From NCBI GenBank assembly GCA_022497155.1, contig MU385716.1:124001-188000 (forward strand): a DNA stretch of 64,000 bases. The letters run 5' to 3'. Below the pieces are notes generated by a model. That model ran no database searches and had not been told where the DNA came from. It worked only from the letters and a program-made list of their open reading frames with translations. The translations under genes were made by a program, and so were the position numbers. This document shows positions 37,533-48,602 of this stretch, piece after piece. How positions within the stretch are numbered: the stretch's first letter is position 1; each line of letters starts with the position of its first letter. The DNA is from Whalleya microplaca. Lineage: Eukaryota > Ascomycota > Sordariomycetes > Xylariales > Xylariaceae.

Positions 37533-38270
37533 TTATCGTGAGAGCAAAGTGAACATGGCTTCAATGCTTATAAGGAGGTCTGTCCTCGAGGAAATATCAA
37601 TGGACGTGCGCAAGCGTGGGAACAACTCCCGAAGATGCGCCATGGCGCACCTCATATGGAAAGCTTTGGTATAGAGTGCCCCAGTTGCTTCTGGGAGCTT
37701 TCTAGCAAAGTCAAAGCTGCCACCTTGTTTTATTTTGGCTATCTCGACTTGTATCAGATCTCTTCGCTCTTTAGCGGCGTTGACTGCGGAAACAGATCCT
37801 GCCCAGAGGCCTCTCCAGAAAGTCTCGTCGACACTGTAAACACTTGTAACATATACGAAATACGGCCAAATAGTTTGTAGATCGCGCTCGAGATCAAACA
37901 GCGTAGACGAAATATTTACAAATCGTGACTCGGTCTCTTGAATAAAAACCTCAACCCAGGGTGGGAGCTTTGGCTCCCCGTTGTTGTTAGCCCCTTGGTC
38001 GTTATACTGAGGCCCTGGAAATCCATTATGATATTGTCTGTTTCTGTTTCTGTGATAATCATACTCTTGACGAAGCGCGGGATCTCGCAAGATCTCGTAT
38101 GCATCCTGGACTTTAGCAAAATTTTCGTTGTTTCGAGCTGTATTACCTACCTTATCAGGGTGGGTCTCCATACAGAGCGTTCTGTGAGCCTTCTTAATCT
38201 CATCGGCGCTGGCGCTACTCTTCACTCTGAGCACATCATATAAGTCATAATCGGGAAACCGAGGAGCCAT
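37533..38270 (-). CDS. J-domain (DnaJ-like) co-chaperone
   Basis: Single-exon 245-residue protein. I start at the ATG at 38270 (MAPRFPDYDLYDVLRV), because the upstream 18 codons of open frame do not resemble the family and the J domain begins right after. The J domain covers about 8-72 and keeps the HPD motif at 37-39 (METHPDKVG) that stimulates Hsp70 ATPase. After a short Asn/Gly/Gln linker comes a helical segment without a known domain. No signal peptide, CxxCxGxG zinc repeats or membrane helix, so this is a type III (class C) J protein of unknown client. It lies about 0.8 kb left of the mycosporine-type cluster and I see no functional link. Confidence 0.82.
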   Translation of the reverse strand: MAPRFPDYDLYDVLRVKSSASADEIKKAHRTLCMETHPDKVGNTARNNENFAKVQDAYEILRDPALRQEYDYHRNRNRQYHNGFPGPQYNDQGANNNGEPKLPPWVEVFIQETESRFVNISSTLFDLERDLQTIWPYFVYVTSVYSVDETFWRGLWAGSVSAVNAAKERRDLIQVEIAKIKQGGSFDFARKLPEATGALYTKAFHMRCAMAHLRELFPRLRTSIDISSRTDLLISIEAMFTLLSR

Positions 38271-39079
38271 GACGTTGGTGTAGCTAGTGCAAAAGTTATC
38301 ACCAAGAGAATTGCGGACGATCAAGGTATAATATAACCGTAAATGCTCTCAATCGGGACTGCTCTAGAATACTCTAGGTGTGTGGAAGAGGGATTAGGGA
38401 CTATCGTAGCCCCCGTGAGAGGTATTTAAATGGTTTGCAACAAGTACTAAACAATGTATTGTTCCGGTTCTGACTTGGTGGTTCACAACGACGTTGAACA
38501 AGGACTCAAATAAACAAAGGGCTATTCGGTCCATGTTTCGATTTCAACGGACTATTATCGCGTACGGCAGCACTGGTCTCAAAGCTGTAAGATTCGAAGA
38601 CTCGGCAATCGATGCCGCTGCATGTCATCTACTAATCTAACAGAGCCCGTGTCACCATCTCCAACCGAACATGTTTTTTTCATAGATCTGTTCTTGAGTT
38701 AGATCTTATTCCACTCCAAGGGAATGAATTTGATTGCTACTATTGATATACAGCTGTATGCTAATGACCAAAGTGGCAAACACATCTTAAAGCCTGTAGC
38801 TTGTACCGAGAAATATATAAGGTGTGAAAGGCTAGGTATTATCGTCTGACGCGTCATGTATTATTGATCGCTTAGGGCCAAGTAGACCTTGAACACGACA
38901 TCTCGGTTAAGGTCTATACCTAGATCAACGTTTCGCATTTCTAGAGTTGGAACTAAATTCACCGTGAGCCTTCTGATACAGCATATATCGCGCTATATCG
39001 ATGCAAATATATCCGTAGAACTATTATTCGTTAAACTATACTTCGTGGCATGAGCTGAGTCAAACGAATGACTTGAGTA
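38271..39079. other. Gap left of the biosynthetic cluster
   Basis: About 800 bp, AT-rich, no supported frame. It separates the J-domain gene promoter from the 3' end of the cluster transporter gene, so it is a natural left border for the cluster. Confidence 0.55.
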
Positions 39080-40886
39080 CTATTCGCGCTCCCCTGTCTC
39101 CAAGCATTTGCTCTTACCAATTGAGTTCTTTGCGGATGAAAATGGCAGTGCTGTAGGCGTAACGTCGACCTTGGCTCTCCATGTCTTCCACCAGGGCCGA
39201 TTAAATAATTCCTCCATTTTCTCCATCGGCACCCCCTTTGTCTCAGGTGCCCATAGTCCCAAGAGCACCATGCCGATGGCGCAGATCAATGCCCAAAATA
39301 CGTATGCACCCCAGACGTCCAAACTCACAAACATACTGGGAGTAACTCTGACCACCGCAAACTGGAAAAACCAATGTACCGCCATATTTGTCGCATAACA
39401 GACGGATCTGATCCTGGTTGGGTATATCTCAGTCACGTACAGATATTGCACCGTGCAGAGACCGATCGACCAACCAACAGCGTAGACAAAGACAGACGCA
39501 ATGGCCGCATCGGAAGCGGGCTTGTTCGTGCCATCCGAAAAGAGTGCCATATATATTGCCATGTAGATATGGGTGATACATTGTAGACATAAACCAAGCA
39601 TAAAGCACCGGCGGCGTCCGAATATGTCTACTAGTCCCCACGTGAAGGCCATTGTGAATACAAGTTTGACAATGCCATAAGCGCCGCTGGTAATTAGTGA
39701 GTTGTTGTCACCGACGACTCCGGCATATTGGAAAATTTCAGGAATATAGTAGGTAATGCCGTTACCACCAGACCACTGGGCTACTGTTTGCATGGTTACT
39801 ATACAATGTCAGTTACAGTTTGTTGGGCTATGAGGTTTAGAACACGCATACGTCCAAGTAGAAACCTAGAATGATAAGTCTGGATTGTCACAATCTCCTT
39901 GATGATAGTCCAGGTAGAGGCACCTTCCAGAGCCTGTTGTTTGATCGATACCTGATGTCTCAAATCTCTGTACTCCTCTGCAACGGCCGATTCGTCCCTG
40001 TCCGACCTGCGAAGTCGGGCCAGAACGGCCATCGCGTCCTCAGTTTTGTCCTTTGATGCCAGGAATCTCGGCGTATCGGATAGGAAGAACGAGGCTCCCA
40101 GAGCAAGACCAGTTGGAACTAAAACGATAGATATAACAAGTCGGTATTGCTCTTGGATAGGAGGGAGCCCCCTCTGAGCACCGTAACTGATAAAGAATCC
40201 TATGGATAGAAACGATAAGAGAACGACCATACTGTAGAATCCGTCGTCAATAGTTTTTCTTTCTAGACAAACTGCCGAACTATCGGATGTTCTAAGGTAC
40301 AACTCGTGCTTCTTAAACTCTGAAATCGGATGAAAAAAAAAAAAAAAAGATCATTCACTGAAGATACTACTTACTAAGTACTAACGACCATGCCGCGAGA
40401 CTGGGCTGGGGCGACCTCGGAAAGGTAAAGGGGTGCTACAACAGTCAAGCCGCCTGCGCCCAGTCCTCCCCATATACGAGCAAACAGCATGAGGCCAAGT
40501 ATTCCCGAGGAGAATGTCTGCATAAGGTTTCCTGTCATCCACACAGCCATTGATAGCTGCCAGCAACGAAGTCTTCCGAGCTTATCGTTTAGCGGGATTG
40601 CGACGAGGGAGCCAAATGCTGCGCCAAGGACCCCAAAAGATGATATGTTTGCTTTTCTATCAGCAAGACCGGCAGCATCGCCTTTCCAATGGTCTGTAAT
40701 GAGATCAAAGTCATGCTTGAAAGAGGGAAGTCCAGTCGCCGAACTAAACCCTCCTTCGTCGTAGCCTATGTCTTGTTGGTATTACATTAACACGATCTCG
40801 CGTCACGAGGTCACCATACCTTTTGGAATTGATCCACAGGCTATCACCACAATTGTGAATAGGTAGTATAAGTTATATGTGGGCAT
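39080..40886 (-). CDS. MFS transporter, sugar/quinate-permease type
   Basis: Four exons, 40886-40820, 40765-40375, 40231-39852 and 39798-39080, give 518 residues. The intron between exons 2 and 3 is about 143 bases, long for this locus, and contains a 16-base A run; splicing it restores RGMVV-STYMVVLLSFLSIGFF. Sugar-porter signatures are present: the N-terminal GYDEGGFSS, NDKLGRLRCWQ after the second helix, RIWGGLGAGGLTVVAPLYLSE, DIFGRRRCFMLGL and the C-terminal APETKGVPMEKMEELF. Twelve helices are expected. The last motif and the central loop resemble fungal quinate or hexose permeases more than drug exporters. It sits divergent to the amidohydrolase. It could take up a cyclitol or sugar precursor, or move the product; direction cannot be read. 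Confidence 0.88.
40333..40348. repeat. 16-base poly-A run inside an MFS transporter intron
   Basis: On the coding strand this is a 16-base T run in intron 2 of the transporter. It is worth noting because homopolymer miscounts here would not alter the protein. Confidence 0.85.
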
Positions 40887-41814
40887 TTTATCGATATTAT
40901 AGCTGAAACTATTGGCAACGCTGCATAGGTTGCAGTCGATGAACGCTGGCGAAAAGGGCAAGATGACAGGCCATGTGACTGTATTATTGTAGCGAGGAGC
41001 GCTTACTCATATAAATCATATACACGTATTTATAAGATTAATAGTATAGGAACGTCGACTTGGCAAGGCAGTATCAGTGTGGGGGACTCTGCGGGGCAAT
41101 CGGGGAACCCCTGATGTTTAAGAGAGTCGACATATATAACCAAATATAACCGAACTTAGAATACGCTTGTACGGGTCTCCGTAACAGTAGAATACAGCAT
41201 CGAAGACGACTGGATCAGAGTAGTTCGGACAGCTTATCGTAAGGCCTGAAAAGACCATTCTAAATGACGACGGCTTAACAATGTCTCTGGTTGACGGATG
41301 CGCACTGAGTTGTATATCAGAGATCTTTGGCTGACATCAACACTAAGAGTTCCATTACCCCGCTTCGCTGTCGACTTCCTAGTATTCTGCTCTTAAGCTT
41401 CATACGGCATAATCGGTCAAGAAGTATAGCTCACAAGGACCTCCATCCAGGGTATCTATAATATCTCAGAGAGCCGGTACTGGAAATTGGAGCTCAACAC
41501 GCTTCGGTTTGATCTCACCCGAATTGCCAGCCTCGTATTACTCCTTACCTAAGGACGAGCCGGGAACCCGAATACTAACAGGGAACTAACCCACAATCAC
41601 ACGAAGGCGGAATTTAAGCCTTACATATAACTCCGCCAGCAAAAAGAGAATAGCCTCTCTCTCGTAGCTGTTTGCTCAGCTGACAAGAGCTCCTGTAATG
41701 GTTATGCACAGGCTATCTTGTTGCCCTTGTATGCCATTTCTCGAGTCACTATTTCAACTGCATATGTTTCTTTTCGCCACAGAGTAGCCCATTACGCAAC
41801 GCAATCTTTGAACG
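40887..41814. promoter_or_regulatory. Divergent promoter region, MFS transporter / amidohydrolase
   Basis: 928 bp between two head-to-head start codons inside the cluster. No frame is supported, so it should contain both promoters. No recognised operator could be named by eye. Confidence 0.5.
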
Positions 41815-42882
41815 ATGGAAGGGAAGCAGAGAGCACTGACGGTTTCTGAGAGGATGCCGAGAGATGCCTGGGACTCACACATGCACGTTGTCGACCCAAC
41901 AGCATACCCCTTATCAGCTAATGCATTATACAAACCGAACCAGCATACGTTTGAAGATGCCATGAATTTCGAGAACTCTGTTGGTGTCGAGAACATTGTT
42001 ATCGTCCAACCGTCCATATACGGTTATGACAACAGCTGTATGTTGGACGCAATGCGGACCCTTGGCCCGAAGAGGGCTCGTGGTGTTGTTTCGTTTAACC
42101 CGACAGAGACATCCCTATCCACTCTCCAGGACTGGCACCAGTTAGGTGTCCGAGGAGTTAGGATAAATCTACAATCTGTCGGAAAGATAATGGGACAGGC
42201 AGAACTGGAGACTGTGATGAAGCTATATGCAGAAGCAGTACGTCCGTTGGACTGGGTGATCCAAGTCTACCTTCCTATGCACATGATTCCACTCCTTGAG
42301 CGTATCGTGCCTCAATTGGGTTTACGCAGTGAGTAACATATCGAGTTAATTATTCACCCTTATGGCTTATTTCAGGGGTAATAACTCCTAGTTGAAATAT
42401 ATTTGGAAGTCACCTGCAAGCTCTGGGGACTGGATGTGGAACCTCTCATTGTTCGTTGAATTATACGGAAAAAGAGTATACTGACTTCAGACGCTGAAGT
42501 ATGCATTGACCATATCGGTCGACTCGCTTTCCCCGGACAAGAAGCCTATCAACGAAACAAAGACCCGTACAGCCTTCCGGAGTTTCAGTCTTTGGTAAGA
42601 CTACTAAAAGGAGGACAGACTTTTGTGAAGCTGTCCGCACCTTATAGAATCAGCAAGTCTCAAGATGATTGGGAAGAGCTTCGACCAATCGCCCAAGAAA
42701 TCTTGAAGGTAGCTGGTGAAAGTAGGGTGGTGTTCGCGACAGATTGGCCTCATACGAGGTTCGAAGGCCTGGATATAAGGCCTTGGATTGAATTGCTGCT
42801 TGAATTGTGTGAAAAAAAGGAATATTTGAAGGAGAGATTATTCAGAGGAAATGCTCAAGATTTATGGGGAGTGCAAATATAA
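41815..42882 (+). CDS. Amidohydrolase family 2 (TIM-barrel metal hydrolase)
   Basis: Two exons, 41815-42328 and 42491-42882, give 301 residues with a 162-base intron (GTGAGT...TTCAG). The metal-binding HxH of the amidohydrolase superfamily is His22 and His24 (WDSHMHVVDP). Other matches are GVENIVIVQPSIYGYDNS, GVRGVRINL, the CIDHIGR strand end, and the Asp-bearing FATDWPHTRF near the C-terminus. This pattern fits the group containing 2-pyrone-4,6-dicarboxylate lactonase and similar decarboxylases or lactonases. The length is typical. It is divergent from the transporter and lies two genes from the OMT/cyclase pair, so it may belong to the pathway. It is not part of the known core MAA machinery; amide or lactone hydrolysis, or decarboxylation of an intermediate, are the chemical options. 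The unusually long intron leaves a small chance of a missed exon. Confidence 0.82.
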
Positions 42883-43917
42883 ATGTTATAATTCGATGAT
42901 GATGATCACGATGTCAAGAGCCCTAGGGATTTCGTGGTGATTGCTGAGTGTTAGGGCAAGTAAGGGTTCCCACAAGAGAACGAGGTCTTCAATATCTACT
43001 TTACTCAATGTGCAATTATTTGCACCTGACCAGCCTCCAGGCAGCTGCCTTATCTTTTGAAAAGTCAAGTCTATGTTTCACAAAACTGCCGCATCAATTT
43101 TATCTTAACAGACGTGATAAACACGAATATATGATGGTTTGATTTGGTGCCCATAAAGCTCTCTCATGTTGGGGTTATTGTAACATTTCTTGATGGAAGA
43201 AGCCAATTGTACCGGTAAGTGATGACATCGCAGTTCCATAGTTCCAGCTGGAGGACTTTAACTACAGGAGAAGGGCGATTTGATGTATACAACAAAAGAA
43301 AAGGATACGATGCAATCTTCCTTCGACGTACACGCCAATATCGCGACGCATATTTCGTAGCGAACATGTGTTGCTAGGGTAGTGTAAGCATGTGTCTCCG
43401 CTTTTCAGGGGTCGAAACCATGGTATGTGCAGTAGCACAAGCAACCATAGAGTATTTGTTGACGGACTGCTTAATGTGTCAAGGTTATAAACTATAAAGG
43501 ATGGGGATACGGCTTCGACACACTCGGTTCATACGTCATTCAGAATAGCTACAACAGGTTTTGGAATGGAGACTGTTCATTATGATTCATCATGCACCAA
43601 ATGTCTACAGGGCTTATGCTGTTTGTGCGCAATTCTTCAAAAGATTGTATTACGTAGACAACGTGAAGTCTACGAAAATTGAGGCAGGAGAAATAAGATT
43701 AGGCTTTCATGTTGATATTGTTATTGTTAAATCCCCATACCTGATTATTGAATATTGTAATTATTGATCATGCACGGGAGGCACATCTGTACAGTCGAAC
43801 CTTTGATTATTCGAAGTGTTCACGATATCCAAAGACTTGGCCAAAGCGTGTTATCCTAATACTCGATATCATTCGAATTTATTTATAAGAACGTAGCAGC
43901 CCAGTAGTTATTTCTAA
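42883..43917. other. Convergent intergenic region inside the cluster
   Basis: About 1 kb, AT-rich, between the 3' ends of the amidohydrolase and methyltransferase genes. No supported frame. Confidence 0.55.
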
Positions 43918-44985
43918 CTAAACCTGTAATTCGTTTAATGGAGTGTGTGATTGCACCCCAATGCACCTCGTAATCTCAATTGCATCCTAATCGATATTAA
44001 CTTCGGCTTGACCTACACTGGGCGCACAGTATACTTACGGGAACACCACTAGGTTCCCAGCCCTTGACGAAGTGACTTTCATATATCAGATCGGGATTTC
44101 CTTTGGGGCCAGACTGCTCTGCTCTGGAGAAATTTCGCTTCTTTTGTTCGACCGTACTTCTGACGTATTCAAGATACGGTGGGTTTCCAGGCTTGATGAC
44201 TGTAACGCTTTCAGTGACTACACTCCGAAAATTTGCCTAGTAACTGAACTTACCATTGTCAGCAGCATATACTGAACCTGGTGTTACTATACCAAGATCC
44301 TCGCATAATTTCAAGTCGGGTGTGTAAGCTGGTTTATAATGGTCCAGGAAGAGAAGGTCGATATGTTTCAATTCCTTCGCAGAAAGTCGTCTCAATGAAT
44401 CGGAACTGGTACCAATGATGACTTTAACGATGTCGCTTAGCCCAGCAAGGTCAACAACCATAGCGATTACAGCCCCAAATTCTGGGTTCTTCTCCAAGCT
44501 GTAGTATCGACTCCCGCCAGAATCTTTCAATGCTGCGCCAAAGGCTACAGCTGAGTATCCAACATATCCACCGAGTTCAACCATGGTTTGTGGTTTCTCT
44601 TTGATGATCAGATCTATAACTGTCCTTGCCTTATACTTACCGATATTCACTACCAAAGACAAAGGTCAGCATTTTACCAATGAATTTGTCACATTTGTTG
44701 GTAGAAAGACATCGATGCTAGACCTACTCAGGTATTTTTTCGTTCTCCCATACTCGTCTATAGCATCCAAAACGCGATGGGGTTTTCCGCGCATCTGTTC
44801 AAGATCGGCGTGATTGTAAATGAAATGAAGGAGATCGATTTCTCTTCCATCGTTGAACTACATGGGAAGTACTCTATAAACTCTCATATCTCTGAGAACG
44901 ATACGCGGTTGGATATACTGACATAAATATCCTCTTGAGGTTTATAGGCCTCCCCTTGAAACCCATCGTTTCGAGTCCCATTCAT
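43918..44985 (-). CDS. SAM-dependent O-methyltransferase, catechol-OMT type (predicted 4-deoxygadusol-forming)
   Basis: Five exons, 44985-44923, 44857-44728, 44649-44254, 44199-44039 and 43986-43918, give 272 residues in frame. The SAM-binding motif is VELGGYVGYS (88-97). The three metal ligands of catechol OMTs are all present: Asp167 (FLDHYKPAY), Asp195 and Asn196 (AADN); His168 and Lys170 sit where the catalytic loop is expected. The C-terminus contains GVPDAIEITRC, typical of the family. In MAA pathways an OMT methylates desmethyl-4-deoxygadusol to 4-deoxygadusol. The cyanobacterial MysB need not be close in sequence; here the role is inferred from the divergent pairing with a DDGS-type cyclase across a 967-bp promoter region. 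Exons are short, so a simple ORF search sees only the middle third. Confidence 0.9.
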
Positions 44986-45952
44986 CTTGATAAATAGGTT
45001 GATGAAATTGTGCTAAGGCGTGACACTATTGTATAAAGTAATGAAGACCGTGCTGATTCTATGCTGCACCTGAGAATGTGCTGTGGTACTGTTTCTACGC
45101 GTCAGCCCTAAGTCTTGAAGTCATTGACTTTCCTGTTGGCCGCACAACCAGATGATGTCCAGACATACGTTGCTTACCATTACTAAGCAAATATGTCTCG
45201 ACCCACGCCGTTGTGGGTGTGGGATCTTAAATCCAGATCGCTGAAGTTTGAACGAGATTTCGAGACATTTGACATAAAATTCTTATGGTAACCATGTGAA
45301 CCTCACCCAGTTTTATAATCTATGATTCTTCTACGCACTACAAACTAGAATTAGGTTCAGCGCCTGCACATGTGGAAAAATGAGGGGTTTGCTCTATCAA
45401 TGATGAAACTAGACAACCATGGGTATAATTCTGGATTCTGCCATCACCCTAGAAGCTGTCATCGAAGAAGGGATTCTTAGGGGCCTGCGAGATCTATTGG
45501 CAGCGACTAGCGTGAGATTTCGCCGCATGCAGATCAGGGACCCATGAAGCTAGATTGTTTGAGTAAAAGGCATATGGCTAACACGTAGAGATATCGATGA
45601 TATACGGGGCGCGGAGGCAAGTAAGTCCATTGGTAGCTAGGTTTGAAATGGACATTCTGGGAATATCCAAAGTATCCTGTGATCATTAACCTGAGAGTAA
45701 TGACGAATTGAATCTCAGCCATGTCGCAAAAGCGACGTACAATACCAGTAATGATGCCAAATATACTCTGTGACAAAGTATGATAGCGCCTAGTAGTATG
45801 GAGACTTAACGAAGGTACTTGAACCTCGGTGCTCCTTGTCTTGGGGTGATAAAACTGCAGGCTCTGAGTTTCAACAATCTCTTGCCTTTACTGAAGCAAC
45901 TGAAAAGCGGGTATTCATATATTTGGTCTGCTTTGATACTACTGACCCCAAG
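44986..45952. promoter_or_regulatory. Divergent promoter region, O-methyltransferase / DDGS-type cyclase
   Basis: 967 bp between the two head-to-head starts. The cyclase reading frame stays open for about 117 bases or more upstream of its ATG, but that part does not look like the family and is probably 5' UTR. A natural place for light- or development-responsive elements; none could be named by eye. Confidence 0.5.
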
Positions 45953-47594
45953 ATGTCTGACCTCAAAGCAAATGTACAGGAAACTAAGCATGGCTTCCAC
46001 GTCGAGGGTTATGAGAAGATTGAGTACGATTTCACTTTTGTTGACGGTATTTTCGACATTACCAACTCGAATCTGGCAGATTGTTACAAAAAATGGGGCC
46101 GAGTACTTGCCGTTACAGACAAGAATGTCTTTGGGCTGTATGGGCATAAGATGGAGAAGTACTTCGATCACTACAACCTTCAGCTCAAGGTTCACCAGTG
46201 TTCGATTGGAGAAAAGGCCAAAACTGTCGACACTTTCCTTAATATTGCTGATTCAATGACCGAATTCGGAATTATCAGAAAGGTAGGATTTCTGATTCGA
46301 CCCGAGAACAAGTATTCACGTTCATCACAGGAACCCGTCCTTGTTGTTGGAGGAGGACTTGTTACCGACGTCGCTGGGTAAGATCGCCACACAATTTGAT
46401 TACAATTATCACAAGCTGACTTTATTTTTAAGATTCGCATGTGCTGCCTACCGTAGAAACACTAATTTTATTCGAGTCCCAACTACCGTAATTGGCCTTA
46501 TCGACGCGAGTGTCAGCATCAAGGTAGCAGTCAACTATGGGAGATACAAGAATCGTCTCGGCGCTTACCACGCCCCAGTACACACGTTCCTTGATTTCAC
46601 GTTCCTTCGAACTCTACCAATTGCGCAAATCCGTAATGGCTTTGCAGAATTAATTAAGATCTCATCCTGCTCCCACTTACAGGTCTTCGATCTGCTTGAC
46701 AAATTTTGTGAGCAGCTGATCGCGAGCAAATTCGGCCGAGCCGACGGGTCAAGCAATGAAGTCCGCAAGGCTGCAGATTTCGTAAGATCTCTCCGCGTTG
46801 TGTATCATTGTCTCTATGAGAATTAATGGTTTAAACCAGATTAATCGCGAGGGCATTTACGAAATGCTCAAGCTAGAGACGCCAAACCTGCATGAGATTG
46901 GCCTTGAACGAGTCATCGCATATGGGCATACGTGAGTACTCTGACTTCACAGGGAATTACTATATTATTGCTAATCAAATAAAGATGGTCTCCATTGCAT
47001 GAGCTGATTCCCGAGACACCTTTGCGACACGGACACGCTATTTCGATTGACATGGCTTACTCTGCCACCTTGGCAAACCAACGGGGTTTACTTTCAGACA
47101 AGGAACACCACAGGCTTTTCAACCTCTTCGCGAGAGCTGGACTCTCGATCGACCACCCACAATTTGATGATGATGTGTTGGATAAAGGTACAGCAGCTAT
47201 CCTAAAGACGAGAGATGGCTTGCTTCGATTGGCGGTTCCGAATCCACTAGGATCTTGCACATTTATTAATGATGTTTCTCTAAGGGACCTGAAGTATACC
47301 CTGAAAAAGCATAAGGAAATCTGCAAGACATTCCCACGGGAAGGTGCTGGTATCGAGTCCTACGTTGATAGCAGTGACACTGGGTATGAGGATATCGACG
47401 CTGAAAATCTTGGCGTCGAGCAAGTTGCCAAAGAAGCTGGCATTCTGCCCGAAAGTAAGAGTGTGAGCAGTGGTATCACCGGCGCAGGTAAGGAGGTCAA
47501 CGGTAGTAACAGTCGTGCGTCCAGTGATCTTCTTGGGAAAGTCAAGGCTGCAATTAATGGGTTTCACCCCAATGGCATAAAGGCACAGGCTTGA
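45953..47594 (+). CDS. Sugar-phosphate cyclase, desmethyl-4-deoxygadusol synthase (DDGS) type
   Basis: Five exons, 45953-46282, 46331-46377, 46433-46781, 46840-46931 and 46985-47594, give 475 residues. The start is the ATG before [20 protein letters not shown], where relatives begin. It belongs to the dehydroquinate-synthase superfamily: NAD loop [12 protein letters not shown] (115-126), [21 protein letters not shown] with Lys156 and Asn160, and predicted zinc ligands Glu198 (NGFAELIK), His272 (YGHTWSP) and His288 ([10 protein letters not shown]). Family knowledge: such cyclases convert sedoheptulose 7-phosphate to desmethyl-4-deoxygadusol (DDGS) or to 2-epi-5-epi-valiolone (EEVS); the OMT and ATP-grasp neighbours argue for DDGS. 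The last about 85 residues form a polar, Ser/Gly-rich tail beyond the catalytic fold. Equivalent to MysA in role. Confidence 0.93.
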
Positions 47595-48602
47595 ATCTCG
47601 ATATTGGTGGCTAGTCTTCTACATATGGGACCTCTACATTAGTTAGTTTTGTTAACATACGCCCTATAGGGCTGAGTGGAGGTACGGGCCTATGTATGGC
47701 CGGCCGCCTATACATGTATATAAGGTGGCTACGCCAACTTCCTATAGCTTCGCCTTGCACTACTAATCAAGTCACTATACTCCTCATTACTTTGTCCCAT
47801 ACTGACAATTTTCAATGCTTGTAGTTACTCACTGGTACTATCTCTAGACAGAGTTGCTCATGCCTACTTGCTTCCAATAGGTTAACAGGGTGTCGAGATC
47901 ATGTGTCCAAAACTTTGGTCAATAGGTAATATTTCCGTCATACATACCAAGAAAATAATTCGCACAGCTCTTACCTTGCTCAATAATATCTGTGGACAAT
48001 TAGCTCTTTAATGCCGAAACGAAGGGCTAAATCTTCTTGAGGCTGACATGGTGTATATTATTTACGCACGTGGGAATTTCAACACTCAAACGAGTTTCAG
48101 TGTTCGGTATTAGGATAGAAAGGGCCGCAATACCAGTCACCGGTTCCTACCATCATATGCCTCGGCAAACTACCAATTGAGCACATTCGTCAGTCCAAGA
48201 CATGATGACATCATACATATCTATAATAAGGTTGCATGTAGGTATAAGTTAGACGACGAATTTAATATGGGCAACTGGTTAAAAAGCGCAGACAAAGTGC
48301 CCCATCAAAATGATTCGTAATATACAAGCTATTGTAGTTAGCTATGCTAGTGATGGTAATCTTTTATTAGACTGCTGAGAACATAAGTCTCGAGTAATGG
48401 CATGAAGTGTCACATATTTTCTGGAACAAATGTCGTCCTATGTTGTCGCCATATACCTATTCGTCTTGTCCGATTGATTCGCTATTAAGAAGCGTAAGAC
48501 AGATACAATGTTGCTCAGATGTTAGTCGCTTCCTCGTTGATGGACAAGTTGTCGCCACACCCTCCACCACCAATGTGAAGCATACAAATAGGAGTATAAG
48601 CT
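47595..48602. other. Intergenic region between cyclase and ATP-grasp genes
   Basis: About 1 kb, AT-rich, no supported frame. It contains GGCCGGCCG and TATACATGTATATA near 47699-47721 and the promoter of the ATP-grasp gene. Confidence 0.55.

Noticed and set aside
45836..45952. Upstream in-frame extension of the cyclase
   Set aside because: It lacks an ATG and does not resemble the family N-terminus; treated as 5' UTR.
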